Shown here in pieces: positions 47,207 to 57,126 of a stretch of DNA of 64,000 nucleotides. A model generated the notes under the pieces. The model did not search any database. It saw only the letters and a program-made list of their open reading frames with translations, and was not told the DNA's origin. How positions within the stretch are numbered: the stretch's first letter is position 1; each line of letters starts with the position of its first letter. The DNA comes from Marinobacter caseinilyticus. GTDB taxonomy: Bacteria; Pseudomonadota; Gammaproteobacteria; Pseudomonadales; Oleiphilaceae. The position numbers and the translations under genes were made by a program. The stretch covers positions 186,001-250,000 of the forward strand of contig NZ_WUQJ01000034.1 in the NCBI RefSeq assembly GCF_011074955.1, read 5' to 3'.

Positions 47207-48151
47207 GTGTCCAAACTGATGATATTTGCCGGGAATGCCCACCCGGAACTCGCCAAGAGCATTGCCCAGAAGCTGCACATCCCAATGGGACAAGCCACTG
47301 TCGGTAAGTTCAGTGATGGCGAAACAACTGTTGAGATCAACGAAAACGTTCGCGGTCACGATGTCTTCATCATCCAGCCTACCTGTTTTCCCACCAACGA
47401 TAACCTGATGGAACTGATTGTGATGGCCGATGCACTGCGTCGCGCCTCCGCCACTCGAATCACCGCCGTTGTGCCCTATTACGGCTATGCACGCCAGGAT
47501 CGCCGGGTTCGTTCCACCCGTGTTTCGATCAGCGCCAAAGTCGTTGCCGACATGATCACCAGTATCGGCATAGACCGGGTGTTAACGGTGGATCTCCATG
47601 CCGATCAGATCCAGGGCTTCTTCGACATACCGGTCGACAACATTTACGCCACACCGGTGTTGCTGGAAGATATTGAAAAACAGCGTTTTGAGAACTTCAT
47701 CGTGGTGTCGCCAGACGTCGGCGGTGTTGTCCGTGCCCGCGCAGTGGCCAAGCGCCTGGATGACGCCGACCTGGCCATCATCGACAAGCGCCGTCCGAAA
47801 GCCAATGTGTCACAGGTTATGCACATCATTGGTGATGTGCGCGACAAAACCTGCATTCTGGTGGACGACATCGTCGATACTGCCGGCACCCTGTGCAAGG
47901 CCGCTGGCGCACTGAAAGAGCATGGTGCGGCGCGCGTCGTTGCCTACATCACGCACCCAGTCTTGTCAGGACCGGCCATTGATAACATCAATGCCTCTGA
48001 ACTCGACGAACTGGTGGTGTGCGATACCATTCCACTGGGTGACAAAGCGCTTAATTGTGATAGAATCCGCCCCCTCGGAATGGCAGGTCTGCTGGCTGAG
48101 TCGATTCGCCGCGTTAGCAACGAAGAGTCCATCAGCGCACTGTTTGAATAA
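47207..48151 (+). CDS. prs: Ribose-phosphate pyrophosphokinase
   Basis: A 314-aa enzyme that makes PRPP from ribose 5-phosphate and ATP. The start is GTG 47207 ([16 protein letters not shown]), with AGAAGGA 7 nt upstream. Longer in-frame starts run through the tRNA-Gln gene. The flexible and ATP-binding segments include [20 protein letters not shown], and the PRPP loop is [20 protein letters not shown]. Length is canonical. A terminator follows. Confidence 0.97.
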   Translation: MSKLMIFAGNAHPELAKSIAQKLHIPMGQATVGKFSDGETTVEINENVRGHDVFIIQPTCFPTNDNLMELIVMADALRRASATRITAVVPYYGYARQDRRVRSTRVSISAKVVADMITSIGIDRVLTVDLHADQIQGFFDIPVDNIYATPVLLEDIEKQRFENFIVVSPDVGGVVRARAVAKRLDDADLAIIDKRRPKANVSQVMHIIGDVRDKTCILVDDIVDTAGTLCKAAGALKEHGAARVVAYITHPVLSGPAIDNINASELDELVVCDTIPLGDKALNCDRIRPLGMAGLLAESIRRVSNEESISALFE

Positions 48152-48178
48152 AGTCCGCGTTCCGAACGCATTCAGACC

Positions 48179-48207
48179 AGGAGCCTTTTAAGGCTCCTTG
48201 TTTGTTT
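48179..48207 (+). terminator. Intrinsic terminator after prs
   Basis: AGGAGCCT (48179-48186) pairs with AGGCTCCT (48191-48198) across a 4-nt loop, followed by TGTTTGTTT. It is 28 bp past the prs stop and ends or attenuates readthrough into rplY. Confidence 0.85.
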
Positions 48208-48212
48208 AACTC

Positions 48213-48239
48213 CCCGAAAATACAGGTTTTATTTTCGGG
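48213..48239 (+). promoter_or_regulatory. Second hairpin in the rplY leader
   Basis: CCCGAAAATA (48213-48222) pairs with TATTTTCGGG (48230-48239) around a 7-nt loop, between the prs terminator and the rplY start. There is no U-run after it. It could be a leader structure for ribosomal protein autoregulation or a processing hairpin. Confidence 0.5.
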
Positions 48240-48306
48240 AACACCAGAGAAGCATCTGCGGTGCACTTGGTCGCGAGTCCCACAGGTGATTAATGAGGTA
48301 CAGATC

Positions 48307-48957
48307 ATGGCCCAAGAATTCCTAATTGAAGCTTTCTCTCGGGACGAACAGGGGAGAGGTGCGAGCCGCCGCCTGCGTCGCGAAGAGCGTAAAATCCCGG
48401 CGATCATTTACGGTGGCGCGAAAGACGCCGTATCGATTTCCATCTGGCACAACGAGCTGAAGAAAGCGCTGGAGAACGAAGCGTTCTTCTCGCACATTCT
48501 GACCATTGAGCTCGACGGCAAGAAAGAAAGCGTGATCCTCAAGGATCTGCAGCGCCATCCCTACAAGCCGCTGCTGACCCACGCGGATTTCCTGCGCGTA
48601 GACAAGCATCACGAGATCCACGTCAACGTACCGCTGCACTTCCTGAACGAAGCCACAGCTCCGGCTGTTAAGCTCCAGGGCGGTGTACCGTCGCACCAGA
48701 TGAACGAAGTCGAAGTTATCTGTCTGCCGCAGGATCTGCCCGAGTTCATTGAACTCGACATGCAGAACATCGAGATGGACCAGGTAATCCACTTGAGCGA
48801 TCTGCAATTGCCTAAAGGCGTGCGTATTGCTGCTCTGGTTCAGGGCGAAGACCACGACCTGCCGGTTGTCTCTGTTCACCTGCCACGCGGCACCAAGGCT
48901 GATGAAGCCGAAGACGCGGAAGACGCAGAAGCAGAAGAAGACGACAGCAAGGAGTAA
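48307..48957 (+). CDS. rplY: 50S ribosomal protein L25/general stress protein Ctc
   Basis: A 216-aa L25 of the long (Ctc/TL5) type. The N-terminal 5S-rRNA-binding domain covers about residues 1-95 (EAFSRDEQGRGASRRLRREE, AIIYGG). The C-terminal beta domain has VNVPLHFLNEATAPAVKLQG, and an acidic tail ends the protein. ATG 48307 has GAGGTA upstream; the 48202 start lies inside the leader hairpins. pth follows 21 bp later. Confidence 0.95.
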   Translation: MAQEFLIEAFSRDEQGRGASRRLRREERKIPAIIYGGAKDAVSISIWHNELKKALENEAFFSHILTIELDGKKESVILKDLQRHPYKPLLTHADFLRVDKHHEIHVNVPLHFLNEATAPAVKLQGGVPSHQMNEVEVICLPQDLPEFIELDMQNIEMDQVIHLSDLQLPKGVRIAALVQGEDHDLPVVSVHLPRGTKADEAEDAEDAEAEEDDSKE

Positions 48958-48978
48958 TCACTCCGGGGGTAACGGCAA

Positions 48979-49563
48979 ATGGCGCAGCAGATTGTCATGG
49001 TGGTTGGACTGGGAAACCCCGGCCCTGACTATGAGAATACGCGCCACAACGCCGGCGCCCTGTTTGTTGAAGCTCTGGCCCGCGCAGCGGGTCAGAGCCT
49101 TCGCCCTGACAAGAAATACCACGGTCTGTACACCAAAGCCCACCTCCAGGGGCTCGACCTGCACCTGCTCAACCCCACGACGTATATGAATCGCAGCGGC
49201 CTTGCCATCAAGGCATTGGCGGACTTTTTCAAGATTCAGCCTGACCAGATTCTGATTGCTCACGACGAACTCGACCTGCCCCCCGGCACCGCCAAACTCA
49301 AACGCGGTGGTGGCCATGGCGGACATAACGGTCTGAGAGATGCCATTGCCCACCTGGGCACCAACGATTTTTTTCGTCTACGACTCGGCATTGGCCACCC
49401 TGGTTCCGCCAAACAGGTCACCAACTATGTGCTGGGCAGACTGGGCAAACAGGAATCAGCCGACCTGGAGGCCATTATCGAACAAAGCATTCGGGTCTTG
49501 CCGGACGCTGCCGGCGATCACATGGCCCGAGCCATGAACGCCCTGCACGCTTTCAGGCCGTGA
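48979..49563 (+). CDS. pth: Peptidyl-tRNA hydrolase
   Basis: A 194-aa enzyme that releases peptides from stalled peptidyl-tRNA. Conserved elements are [20 protein letters not shown] (Asn13 and catalytic His23), [30 protein letters not shown] and GHNGLRD. Length is canonical and the gene follows rplY, as in many gammaproteobacteria. Confidence 0.97.
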   Translation: MAQQIVMVVGLGNPGPDYENTRHNAGALFVEALARAAGQSLRPDKKYHGLYTKAHLQGLDLHLLNPTTYMNRSGLAIKALADFFKIQPDQILIAHDELDLPPGTAKLKRGGGHGGHNGLRDAIAHLGTNDFFRLRLGIGHPGSAKQVTNYVLGRLGKQESADLEAIIEQSIRVLPDAAGDHMARAMNALHAFRP

Positions 49564-49657
49564 ATCCGGTGCCTCCTGTTCGCACCTGAACCCGGTCACC
49601 GGTATACTTTCGTTTTCCAATCTCACATTTTGTTTTCGCATCCATCAGAGGCTTTCC

Positions 49658-50749
49658 ATGGGTTTCAATTGCGGCATCGTCGGCCTTCCAAACGTCGGCA
49701 AATCCACGCTTTTTAATGCACTGACCAAGGCCGGCATCGGCGCCGAGAATTTTCCTTTCTGCACCATCGAGCCGAACGCTGGCGTTGTCGGCATGCCTGA
49801 CCCCCGCCTGACCAAGTTGTCAGAAATCGTGAAGCCCCAGCGGGTCGTGCCCACCACCATGGAATTCGTGGACATTGCCGGGCTCGTTGCCGGCGCCTCC
49901 AAAGGTGAAGGTCTGGGCAACCAGTTCCTGGCCAACATTCGCCAAACAGACGCCATCGCCCACGTTGTGCGCTGCTTTGATGACAGCAATGTGATTCACG
50001 TCGCCAACAAGATCGATCCGGCCGCCGATATAGAAATCATCAACACCGAACTCGCACTGGCCGATATGGACACGGTTGAGAAGGCTATCAAGCGAGTACA
50101 GCGGGTTGCAAAAAGCGGTGACAAGCACGCCAAGGCCCAGCTTGAGATCTTTGAAACACTGCTGCCCGTGCTGAATGAAGGCAAACCGGTTCGCGGCATG
50201 GACCTGAGTGATGACGAGCGCGGCCTGATTCGTGAATTGTGCCTGCTTACCATCAAACCCACCATGTACATCGCCAATGTCGATGAAAACGGCTTTGAGA
50301 ATAACCCATACCTCGACACCGTCCAGCAGATTGCGGCCACCGAAAACGCCGTTGTCGTGCCCATTTGTAATAAACTGGAAGCCGAGATCGCCGAGCTGGA
50401 AGACGATGAAAAGTCTATTTTCCTCGAAGAAATGGGCATGATCGAACCCGGTCTCGATCGCGTTATTCGCGGCGGCTACGCCCTACTCGACCTGCAGACT
50501 TACTTCACCGCTGGCGTGAAGGAGGTCCGCGCCTGGACCGTTCGTGTGGGCGCAACCGGCCCCCAGGCCGCAGGCGTGATTCACACCGACTTCGAACGCG
50601 GTTTTATTCGGGCCGAAGTGGTTAGCTACGATGATTTTGTCAAATACAACGGTGAGGCGGGCGCCAAGGATGCCGGTAAGTGGCGTCTGGAAGGCAAGGA
50701 GTATATTGTTCAGGATGGCGATGTGATCCATTTCCGGTTCAACGTCTGA
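49658..50749 (+). CDS. ychF: Redox-regulated ATPase YchF
   Basis: A 363-aa Obg-family P-loop ATPase ([20 protein letters not shown]) with NxxE in place of the usual NKxD specificity motif ([11 protein letters not shown]), which favours ATP over GTP. The C-terminal TGS domain has [20 protein letters not shown] and [16 protein letters not shown]. It associates with ribosomes and modulates stress responses. The pth-ychF order is typical. Confidence 0.97.
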   Translation: MGFNCGIVGLPNVGKSTLFNALTKAGIGAENFPFCTIEPNAGVVGMPDPRLTKLSEIVKPQRVVPTTMEFVDIAGLVAGASKGEGLGNQFLANIRQTDAIAHVVRCFDDSNVIHVANKIDPAADIEIINTELALADMDTVEKAIKRVQRVAKSGDKHAKAQLEIFETLLPVLNEGKPVRGMDLSDDERGLIRELCLLTIKPTMYIANVDENGFENNPYLDTVQQIAATENAVVVPICNKLEAEIAELEDDEKSIFLEEMGMIEPGLDRVIRGGYALLDLQTYFTAGVKEVRAWTVRVGATGPQAAGVIHTDFERGFIRAEVVSYDDFVKYNGEAGAKDAGKWRLEGKEYIVQDGDVIHFRFNV

Positions 50750-50780
50750 CGACTCCGAAAATTCAACTCAGGACAGGACT

Positions 50781-51500
50781 GTGCTACGCCTACCCACCTG
50801 CTGCTCTGAATTTGAAAATAGCTGGCCTTGGCCCCGACAATTGCCGGGGCTTCACTTTGCCAGTACACACTACAACATCGAACGATTTCAGTCTGATGAC
50901 TTTGAGCGGTGTGGCATCAACCCACCGAGTCAGGTCCTGCACGCCGCCAGCAAACGTAAAACCGAATACCTCGCGGGCCGCCTCTGTGCCACAGAGGCGC
51001 TGCGCAGCCTCTCGGGCGTCGCCTCGACCCCAGGCACCCTGGCCAATCGCGCTCCGCAATGGCCCGAGCACAGTGTCGGCGCAATCACCCACAGCACCGG
51101 CTGGGCTGCGGCGATCGCGGCGCACAACGAGCACTATCTTGGCCTGGGACTCGATGCCGAATCCCTGCTGTCAGAGGACCGGGCCCACCGGCTGTCGAGC
51201 GAGGTCATGACCGCCAACGAACTGGCACGCTTTCCGCTTGCGCAAACCGACGATCTCGGCTTTCTGGTCACCCTGATCTTCGCCCTCAAGGAAAGCCTGT
51301 TCAAGGCGCTCTACCCGCTTGTGCAGTCCCGGTTTTACTTCCGGCATGCGGAATTGGTGGATTGGACGGCCGACGGCCGGGCGAGTCTGCGCCTGTTAAC
51401 CGACCTGTCCCCTACCTGGAGCCACGGTCGAGAGGTCTCTTCCCAGTTCTGCGTTGTGGAAAACCGGGTACTTGCCCTGGTGACGATTCCAGCCGAGTAA
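50781..51500 (+). CDS. 4'-phosphopantetheinyl transferase, EntD-like
   Basis: A 239-aa Sfp/EntD-type transferase that would load the phosphopantetheine arm on carrier proteins. Recognisable parts are KRKTEYLAGRLCATEAL, ITHSTGWAAAI, GLGLDAESLLSED with Mg2+-binding acidic residues, and FALKESLFKALYP. No carrier-protein or siderophore gene lies nearby, so its client is unknown. It begins 31 bp after ychF. Confidence 0.87.
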   Translation: MLRLPTCCSEFENSWPWPRQLPGLHFASTHYNIERFQSDDFERCGINPPSQVLHAASKRKTEYLAGRLCATEALRSLSGVASTPGTLANRAPQWPEHSVGAITHSTGWAAAIAAHNEHYLGLGLDAESLLSEDRAHRLSSEVMTANELARFPLAQTDDLGFLVTLIFALKESLFKALYPLVQSRFYFRHAELVDWTADGRASLRLLTDLSPTWSHGREVSSQFCVVENRVLALVTIPAE

Positions 51501-51621
51501 TGGCGGCACATACCCGAAGCGGGCCGGATCCAAGCAATCCTCCTCGAGGGGTTGACAGGGGCCCGGAAAATCCAGAGAATACGCGCCTCGTTTGGAGCAC
51601 GATTGTGTTCGAAACGGTGTT

Positions 51622-51698
51622 GGCAAGGTAGCTCAGTTGGTTAGAGCACAGCACTCATAATGCTGGGGTCGGCGGTTCAACTCCGCCCCTTGCTACCA
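51622..51698 (+). tRNA. tRNA-Met (elongator, CAU anticodon)
   Basis: A 77-nt cloverleaf with encoded CCA. The D arm is GCTC-AGTTGGTTA-GAGC. The anticodon stem CAGCA/TGCTG has loop CTCATAA (anticodon CAT). The T arm is GGCGG-TTCAACT-CCGCC. It resembles elongator tRNA-Met and lacks the three G-C pairs before the anticodon loop of the initiator. The first acceptor pair is G-U. A tRNA-Ile2 with modified C34 is less likely given the close match to elongator Met. Confidence 0.93.
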
Positions 51699-51706
51699 GT
51701 ATTGAT

Positions 51707-51738
51707 AAAGGCCCGTGTGCAAACACGGGCCTTTTTTT
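51707..51738 (+). terminator. Intrinsic terminator after tRNA-Met
   Basis: AAAGGCCCGTGT (51707-51718) pairs with ACACGGGCCTTT (51723-51734) across a GCAA tetraloop and is followed by seven T residues. A textbook terminator. Confidence 0.95.
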
Positions 51739-51853
51739 GTCTCCCCCCTCCTGTGCCGCTTTTAGGCTTTTTCATGTCGTACTTGATCAAGCCGCGCCGT
51801 TAAAACAACGTCAAATTACAGCTATCAACACTCACGAAGAGTTGGAGGCTGAG

Positions 51854-53215
51854 ATGGCGATCAAACTTGAAGGCGCAAAATCGGATTATCCACAGCAGCG
51901 AGCAGGCGCTGCCCGGCAACCTCACAGCGTTGACCAGTCTGATCGCAGGGTTCCGATCAATCTGCGCCAGTCCGGACCCACCCCGGTGGAAATGCTGATT
52001 TCCACCCGCGTGCGTAAGTCCCCCTACTGGCACCTGGCCTTTGAAGCAGGCTGCTGGCGCGCCACCGTTTACAACCGGATGTACCATCCGCGCGGTTATG
52101 TGCAGCCACAAGATGGCGGTGCGATGGTTGAGTATGCCTCGCTGGTGAACGACGTCACCCTGTGGAATGTGGCGGTCGAACGACAGATTCAGGTGAAAGG
52201 CCCAGATGCTGAAGCGTTTGTAAACTACGTAATCACCCGGGATGCAACGAAGATAAAACCGTTGCGGGGCAAGTACGTCATTCTCTGCAATGAAGAGGGT
52301 GGCATCCTGAACGATCCGGTTCTGTTGCGGATTGCGGAAGATGAATTCTGGTTCTCGCTGTCCGACAGCGACCTGGAAATGTGGCTGCGCGGCGTTAATA
52401 TTTCCAGAAAATTCGACGTGACGATTGCCGAAATCGACGTCGCTCCCCTGCAGATCCAGGGGCCCAAGTCCGAGGCGTTGATGACCGACCTCTTTGGCGA
52501 CTGCGTCAAAGACCTTCCTTTCTACGGTCTGATGGAGGGCGAGGTGGCCGGGCACCCGGTCGTGGTGTCCCAAACTGGCTTCACCGGTGAAAAGGGCTAC
52601 GAGATCTATCTCAGGGACGCCACCGAGCATGCTGAAGACCTCTGGTACACGGTGCTCAACGTCGGCGCGAACCACAATCTGCGAGTCATTGCACCCGCCC
52701 ACCACCGGCGCATTGCTGCCGGCATTCTTTCCTGGGGCCAGGATCTTGACCAGGAAACCCTGCCCTTCCAGTGCAACCTCGCTTACCAGGTTCCGCGCAA
52801 CAAGGAAGCCGATTACATCGGCAAGCAACGACTGGAAGCGATTCGTGACCAGGTTGAGGCCGGCTGTCCGCCTTTCCGTCAGGTTATGGTGGGGATACGC
52901 CTGGGCGGAGCGCCAATAACAGACTATGCCAACGATTTCTGGCTTGTCAGTTCCGCCGATGGTGGCGAGCCCGTGGGCTATGTGACCTCACCCTGGTATT
53001 CCCCGGAGCTGAACACCAACATTGCGCTCGCCTACGTACCGCTGGAAATGCGCGACATTGGAACCCGGCTGTCGGTGCAACTACCACAGGAATACGCCGC
53101 CCCGGATGATGCACTCGATGTCGAGGCCGAAGTGGTGGCCGTACCGTTCAGGCCATCGGTTAATCCCAATGCCCGCGAAAGAGCAAGAGCGAAAGGCATC
53201 GATTTCGCCGATTAA
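51854..53215 (+). CDS. DmdA-like GcvT-fold methyltransferase
   Basis: A 453-aa GcvT/aminomethyltransferase-family protein. ATG 51854 has GGAGGCTGAG just upstream; a longer frame from 51737 would cross the tRNA terminator. Residues about 95-260 (LWNVAVERQIQVKGPDAEAF, ILNDPVLLRIAEDEFWFSLS, DVAPLQIQGPKSEALMTDLF) resemble DMSP demethylase DmdA, as does GILSWGQDLDQETLPFQCNL. Such enzymes move a methyl group from a sulfonium or ammonium compound to tetrahydrofolate. An extra N-terminal region of about 70 residues is present. Substrate is uncertain: DMSP, a betaine or another methylated compound. Confidence 0.78.
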   Translation: MAIKLEGAKSDYPQQRAGAARQPHSVDQSDRRVPINLRQSGPTPVEMLISTRVRKSPYWHLAFEAGCWRATVYNRMYHPRGYVQPQDGGAMVEYASLVNDVTLWNVAVERQIQVKGPDAEAFVNYVITRDATKIKPLRGKYVILCNEEGGILNDPVLLRIAEDEFWFSLSDSDLEMWLRGVNISRKFDVTIAEIDVAPLQIQGPKSEALMTDLFGDCVKDLPFYGLMEGEVAGHPVVVSQTGFTGEKGYEIYLRDATEHAEDLWYTVLNVGANHNLRVIAPAHHRRIAAGILSWGQDLDQETLPFQCNLAYQVPRNKEADYIGKQRLEAIRDQVEAGCPPFRQVMVGIRLGGAPITDYANDFWLVSSADGGEPVGYVTSPWYSPELNTNIALAYVPLEMRDIGTRLSVQLPQEYAAPDDALDVEAEVVAVPFRPSVNPNARERARAKGIDFAD

Positions 53216-53262
53216 CTGAAGGGTCTGATCAACACGCCCGATCGATAAAGGTGAGGGTTGCC

Positions 53263-54192
53263 ATGAAGCTTGCTCACGAATCCAGTGCCAGCTCATCTCA
53301 GGACACTGTTCAGATGGCGGCGGTACTGCGCGAATTAGCACGGACGGCCTCCATTGAGGCGGCGCCCTTACAGATCTTGGGAATGGAGGCATTGTCCGAC
53401 TGGTTGCCTGCCGGTACCGCCGTCTATATCCCCTTCCTGCCCAACGCCAGATTTGAGGACACCGTGTCCGCATGCTGGCGACTGCGGGCCGCAGGCATGG
53501 TACCAATACCGCACTTCCCGGCGCGGGCAATCGCGAGCCGCGCCCAAGCCAGGGACTGGCTTGGCGAACTGGCGGCCGCCAGTACCGACCGGCTGATGCT
53601 TATTGCCGGTGACAGCCACCAGGTCGCCGGGCCATTTCCAGACACCCTGGCGGTGCTGAACTCGGGGCTTCTGGCCGACTACGCATTTTGCCATTTGGGG
53701 ATAGCCGGGCATCCAGACGGCCACCCGGTGGCATCAAGCGAGGAGCTGACACGCGCGATGGCGATCAAGCGCGAGTACGCGACCGCCACAGCAACCCGCA
53801 TGTGGGTAGTGACGCAGTTCGCGTTCGAAGCGGATACGTTCATCCACTGGCTTCAGAGCATGAAGGAGGTCGTGGATCCCCTGCCGGTGTATTTCGGCAT
53901 TGCAGGCCCCACCCGTCTACGAATGCTGATTGCCTACGCCGCCCGGTGCGGGGTGGGTGTTTCCGCTCGAATGATGCGACGCAACCCGGATGCCTCACGC
54001 CTGCTGCGCGCCTGGACGCCGGACCGGCTGGTAGCCGCCATGGCCCGCCACCGCGCAGACAACCCGACGTCACTTTTTCAAGGCATTCATGTGTTTCCGT
54101 TTGGTGGGCTGCAGCGCTCGTCAGAATGGTTGCGTGGCCTTCGCGATAAGCCAATCTACGGCGCCGACACTGTTTCGCAGACTCAGGTATAG
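53263..54192 (+). CDS. MetF-like methylenetetrahydrofolate reductase family protein
   Basis: A 309-aa TIM-barrel protein of the MTHFR family (YIPFLPNARFEDTVSACWRL, RAAGMVPIPHFPARAIAS, LIAGDSHQVAGPF, VVTQFAFEADTFIHWL and VYFGIAGPTRLRMLIAYA). It could interconvert methyl- and methylene-tetrahydrofolate, using the methyl product of the DmdA-like enzyme 47 bp upstream. ATG 53263 with GGTGAGG upstream is preferred over GTG 53251. The N-terminal substrate loop differs from housekeeping MetF, suggesting a catabolic paralogue. Confidence 0.8.
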   Translation: MKLAHESSASSSQDTVQMAAVLRELARTASIEAAPLQILGMEALSDWLPAGTAVYIPFLPNARFEDTVSACWRLRAAGMVPIPHFPARAIASRAQARDWLGELAAASTDRLMLIAGDSHQVAGPFPDTLAVLNSGLLADYAFCHLGIAGHPDGHPVASSEELTRAMAIKREYATATATRMWVVTQFAFEADTFIHWLQSMKEVVDPLPVYFGIAGPTRLRMLIAYAARCGVGVSARMMRRNPDASRLLRAWTPDRLVAAMARHRADNPTSLFQGIHVFPFGGLQRSSEWLRGLRDKPIYGADTVSQTQV

Positions 54193-54204
54193 AAGGAGAT
54201 CCCT

Positions 54205-55934
54205 GTGAGTGGCCAAATCGACGAGCGGACTACCACAAGCCCGGAACCCGTACAACGGCACCCTCCCGGCACACCGGACATCGAAATTGCACGGGCCGTG
54301 CAACCACAGTCGATCCTTCTTCTGGCCCAGCAACGCTATGGGTTACCGGCGGACAGTCTGGTTCCTTTCGGCCACTACAAGGCCAAGCTCAATATGAACC
54401 ACTTTCCGCTCCCTGATCCAAACACCTACGGTAAGCTGGTGCTGGTCACCGCGATGACTCCCACGCCATACGGAGAGGGCAAGACCACGACCAGCGTTGG
54501 CCTGAACGATGGTTTCAATCAGCTTGGCGTCCGGGCGTCCGTCTGCCTGCGCGAGCCATCACTCGGGCCCTGCTTCGGCATGAAGGGCGGAGCGGCGGGC
54601 GGTCCCAGGTCATTCCAATGGAAGACATTAACCTGCATTTTAATGGGGATTTCCACGCCATTACGGCCGCCCATAACCTGCTGGCTTCCATCCTCGACAA
54701 CCATCTGCACTGGGGTGGCAAGTCGGGCCTGGACCCGCGTTACGTGACCTGGCGCCGGATCGCTGACTTGAATGACAGGGCGCTGCGCAACGTGATCACC
54801 GGTCTGGGCGGCGCCGCCCATGGCATGCCCCGTCAGACCGGGTTCGACATTACCGCCGCGTCGGAGATCATGGCTATTCTATGCCTTGCCGAAAGCCTCG
54901 CAGACCTCCGTCACCGTCTGGGTGACATTATCGTCGGGCACCGCCATGACCTGTCACCGGTGACAGTCAAGGATCTGGGCGCAGAGGGTGCCATGACCAT
55001 ATTGCTGAAAGACGCATTGCAGCCCAATCTGGTTCAAAGCCTGGAGCACAACCCGGTCTTCATCCATGGCGGCCCCTTTGCCAATATCGCCCATGGCTGC
55101 AACTCCGTCATGGCGACGCGGTACGCACTGGGGTTGAATGATGTGGTGGTGACGGAAGCGGGATTTGGTGCCGACCTGGGGGCGGAAAAATTTATTGATA
55201 TCAAGTGCCGGAAAACCGGATTGCGACCGGATGCGGCGGTGCTGGTCTGTACGGTCCGCGCGTTGAAAATGCAGGGCGGCGTTCCCGGAAAACAGCTGGC
55301 GACTCCGGACATTCAGGCGCTCCGTGCCGGCGCCATCAACCTGGAACGCCATATTCGTAATCTCCGGCAATTCGGTCTGACTCCTGTGGTCTCGATCAAC
55401 CGGTTCCCGACCGACAGCGAAGACGAGATCGCCACCGTCGAAGCAATCTGCAGCGCATGGGGGGTTCAGGCAATCGCTTGCCAAAACTGGGCCAAGGGCG
55501 GGGCTGGCGCCACCGCGCTGGCTCAGGCCGTGCTGGATCAAATGGATCAGGGCAAACCGGAGATTCAGTTTCTGTATCCAGACGCGATGCCGTTGTCCGA
55601 GAAAATTGAAACCATTGCCACGCGCCTCTATGACGCCGCGCGGGTGGAGTACTCGGCAGAGGCCAGACGGCAGTTGGAGGAATACGAACAGCTCGGCTTT
55701 GGCCATTTTCCCGTGTGCATTGCCAAGACCCAGTACAGCTTTTCCGGCAACCCGAAACTTCTGGGCGCACCCACCGGCCATGTCTTGCCCGTGCGCGAAG
55801 TCCGGCTTTCAGCGGGGGCTGGATTTGTCGTGGCCGTCTGCGGCGATATCATGACCATGCCGGGCCTGCCGCGTCACCCTGCCGCACTGGACATGGGGCT
55901 TAACGAGCAAGGTGACGTAGTCGGGCTCTGCTGA
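54205..55934 (+). pseudogene. fhs: Formate-tetrahydrofolate ligase with a frameshift
   Basis: Frame 1 (54205-54603, GTG start after AGAAGGAGAT) encodes the N-terminal third with P-loop [14 protein letters not shown] and ends at [10 protein letters not shown]. Frame 2 resumes at 54606 with [19 protein letters not shown] and runs to 55934 with intact downstream motifs ([34 protein letters not shown]). The family has GGAAGGGYAQV here, so about 7 nt (third Gly, Tyr and one base) are missing. Restored length would be 578 aa, slightly long for the family. The enzyme links formate and tetrahydrofolate using ATP. This may be a genuine mutation or a sequencing error. Confidence 0.85.
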
Positions 55935-56001
55935 GCCGGCGACAAGCCCGGTGTTATTTCAAGCCCATGTTGCTATGCCCTGTTTCAAACCGTGCCAGTG
56001 G

Positions 56002-57126
56002 TCAGTGTGTTTTGACGGGCACCGGCGTGTAGGTGAACACCCCGTATGTCGGCTCGGTTTGCGCACGCTGCAAGGCCTCCAGTGATGCCGACTGCACGTG
56101 ACCACACTCAGCCCCCAACGCCTGGTGAGACTGGCTGAAGGGAGAAACCGCTGCCCGCGCGGCCCTGGGTGCGGTACCCCGGTATTTTCGGTAGCAACGA
56201 CTAAAGTGCGTGGTGGAGACAAAACCGCACATGGAAGCGATATCGACGATGGCGCAAGACGATTGCTTCAGCAGCCGGTGCGCCCGGTCCAGTCGCAGCT
56301 TGAGATAAAAGCGTGATGGCGGACAGCCCAGATGTTTCAGGAACAGACGTTCAAGCTGTCGGCGGGAAATACGCGCCAGCTTTGCGAGCTCCTGCAACTC
56401 AATGGGTTCCTCAATATTAGCCTCCATTAACTGGGCGACCTCCGCCAACTTGGGCTGCGACGACAGCAGCTGTTGTCGCAACGGGACCGGCTGTTGCTCG
56501 CTCTCATCGCGCATTCGATCGCAGACAAACATGTCGGAAATGGCATCGGCCAGCGGCTGACCATGCCGACGCGCCAGTACATTCAGCATCATGTGCATGG
56601 GCACACCGCCGCCCGTGCAGGTCATGCGTTCACGATCAATAGTAAACAGGTGATTGTTGCAATGAACCCGCGGAAAGCCCTCCTGAAGCGCCGCCAGGCA
56701 TTCCCAGTGGGCACTGCAGGCGTATCCGTCCAGCACCCCGGCACTGGCCAGAACATACGCACCGGTACAGACCGCCCCCAGAAACACATGCTGTCGTGCC
56801 AGTGAGCGTAGCCAGTTGACCTCTCGACTGGAGAAGCTCCGCGTCACATCAACGCCGGCGACAACAATCACCAGGTCAAACGACCGCCGGTCTGCTATGG
56901 CAGCATCGGGTACTATGGCAATGCCATCACTGGCTCTCGCCGCCTGGCCATCGGCCGACAACAGTGTCCAGGTATACAGCTCCCTGCCAGTCAGCTGATT
57001 GGCCATTCGCAGCGGCTCAATGGCGGTTGCCAGCGCAATCAACGTAAAATGATCAATCAGCAGGAAGCCGATCCGGTAGGGATGATTGCCAGGCTCGCTG
57101 GCGTGAATGCTCCTGGGTTCAGCCAT
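56002..57126 (-). CDS. GlxA/GbdR-type AraC-family regulator
   Basis: A 374-aa regulator. The N-terminal DJ-1/PfpI-like domain (about residues 15-190) includes RIGFLLIDHFTLIALATAIE, LGAVCTGAYVLASAGVLDGY and HWECLAALQEGFPRV. The C-terminal AraC helix-turn-helix pair has ELAKLARISRRQLERLFLKH and CGFVSTTHFSRCYRKYRG. This layout is shared by GbdR and CdhR, which control glycine betaine and carnitine catabolism in Pseudomonas. ATG 57126 has GGAGGGTGAGG upstream. Location amid the one-carbon genes suggests it regulates them. Confidence 0.88.
   Translation of the reverse strand: MAEPRSIHASEPGNHPYRIGFLLIDHFTLIALATAIEPLRMANQLTGRELYTWTLLSADGQAARASDGIAIVPDAAIADRRSFDLVIVVAGVDVTRSFSSREVNWLRSLARQHVFLGAVCTGAYVLASAGVLDGYACSAHWECLAALQEGFPRVHCNNHLFTIDRERMTCTGGGVPMHMMLNVLARRHGQPLADAISDMFVCDRMRDESEQQPVPLRQQLLSSQPKLAEVAQLMEANIEEPIELQELAKLARISRRQLERLFLKHLGCPPSRFYLKLRLDRAHRLLKQSSCAIVDIASMCGFVSTTHFSRCYRKYRGTAPRAARAAVSPFSQSHQALGAECGHVQSASLEALQRAQTEPTYGVFTYTPVPVKTH

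Noticed and set aside
51800-52828. 342-codon minus-strand frame opposite the DmdA-like gene
   Set aside because: The plus-strand protein has clear family motifs and a good ribosome site; the antisense product matches nothing.
54604-54747. Frame-1 continuation after the fhs break as a separate gene end
   Set aside because: Residues after GGAAGG match nothing; the family sequence continues in the other frame.
54954-55781. 275-codon minus-strand frame opposite fhs
   Set aside because: Antisense shadow of conserved fhs sequence.
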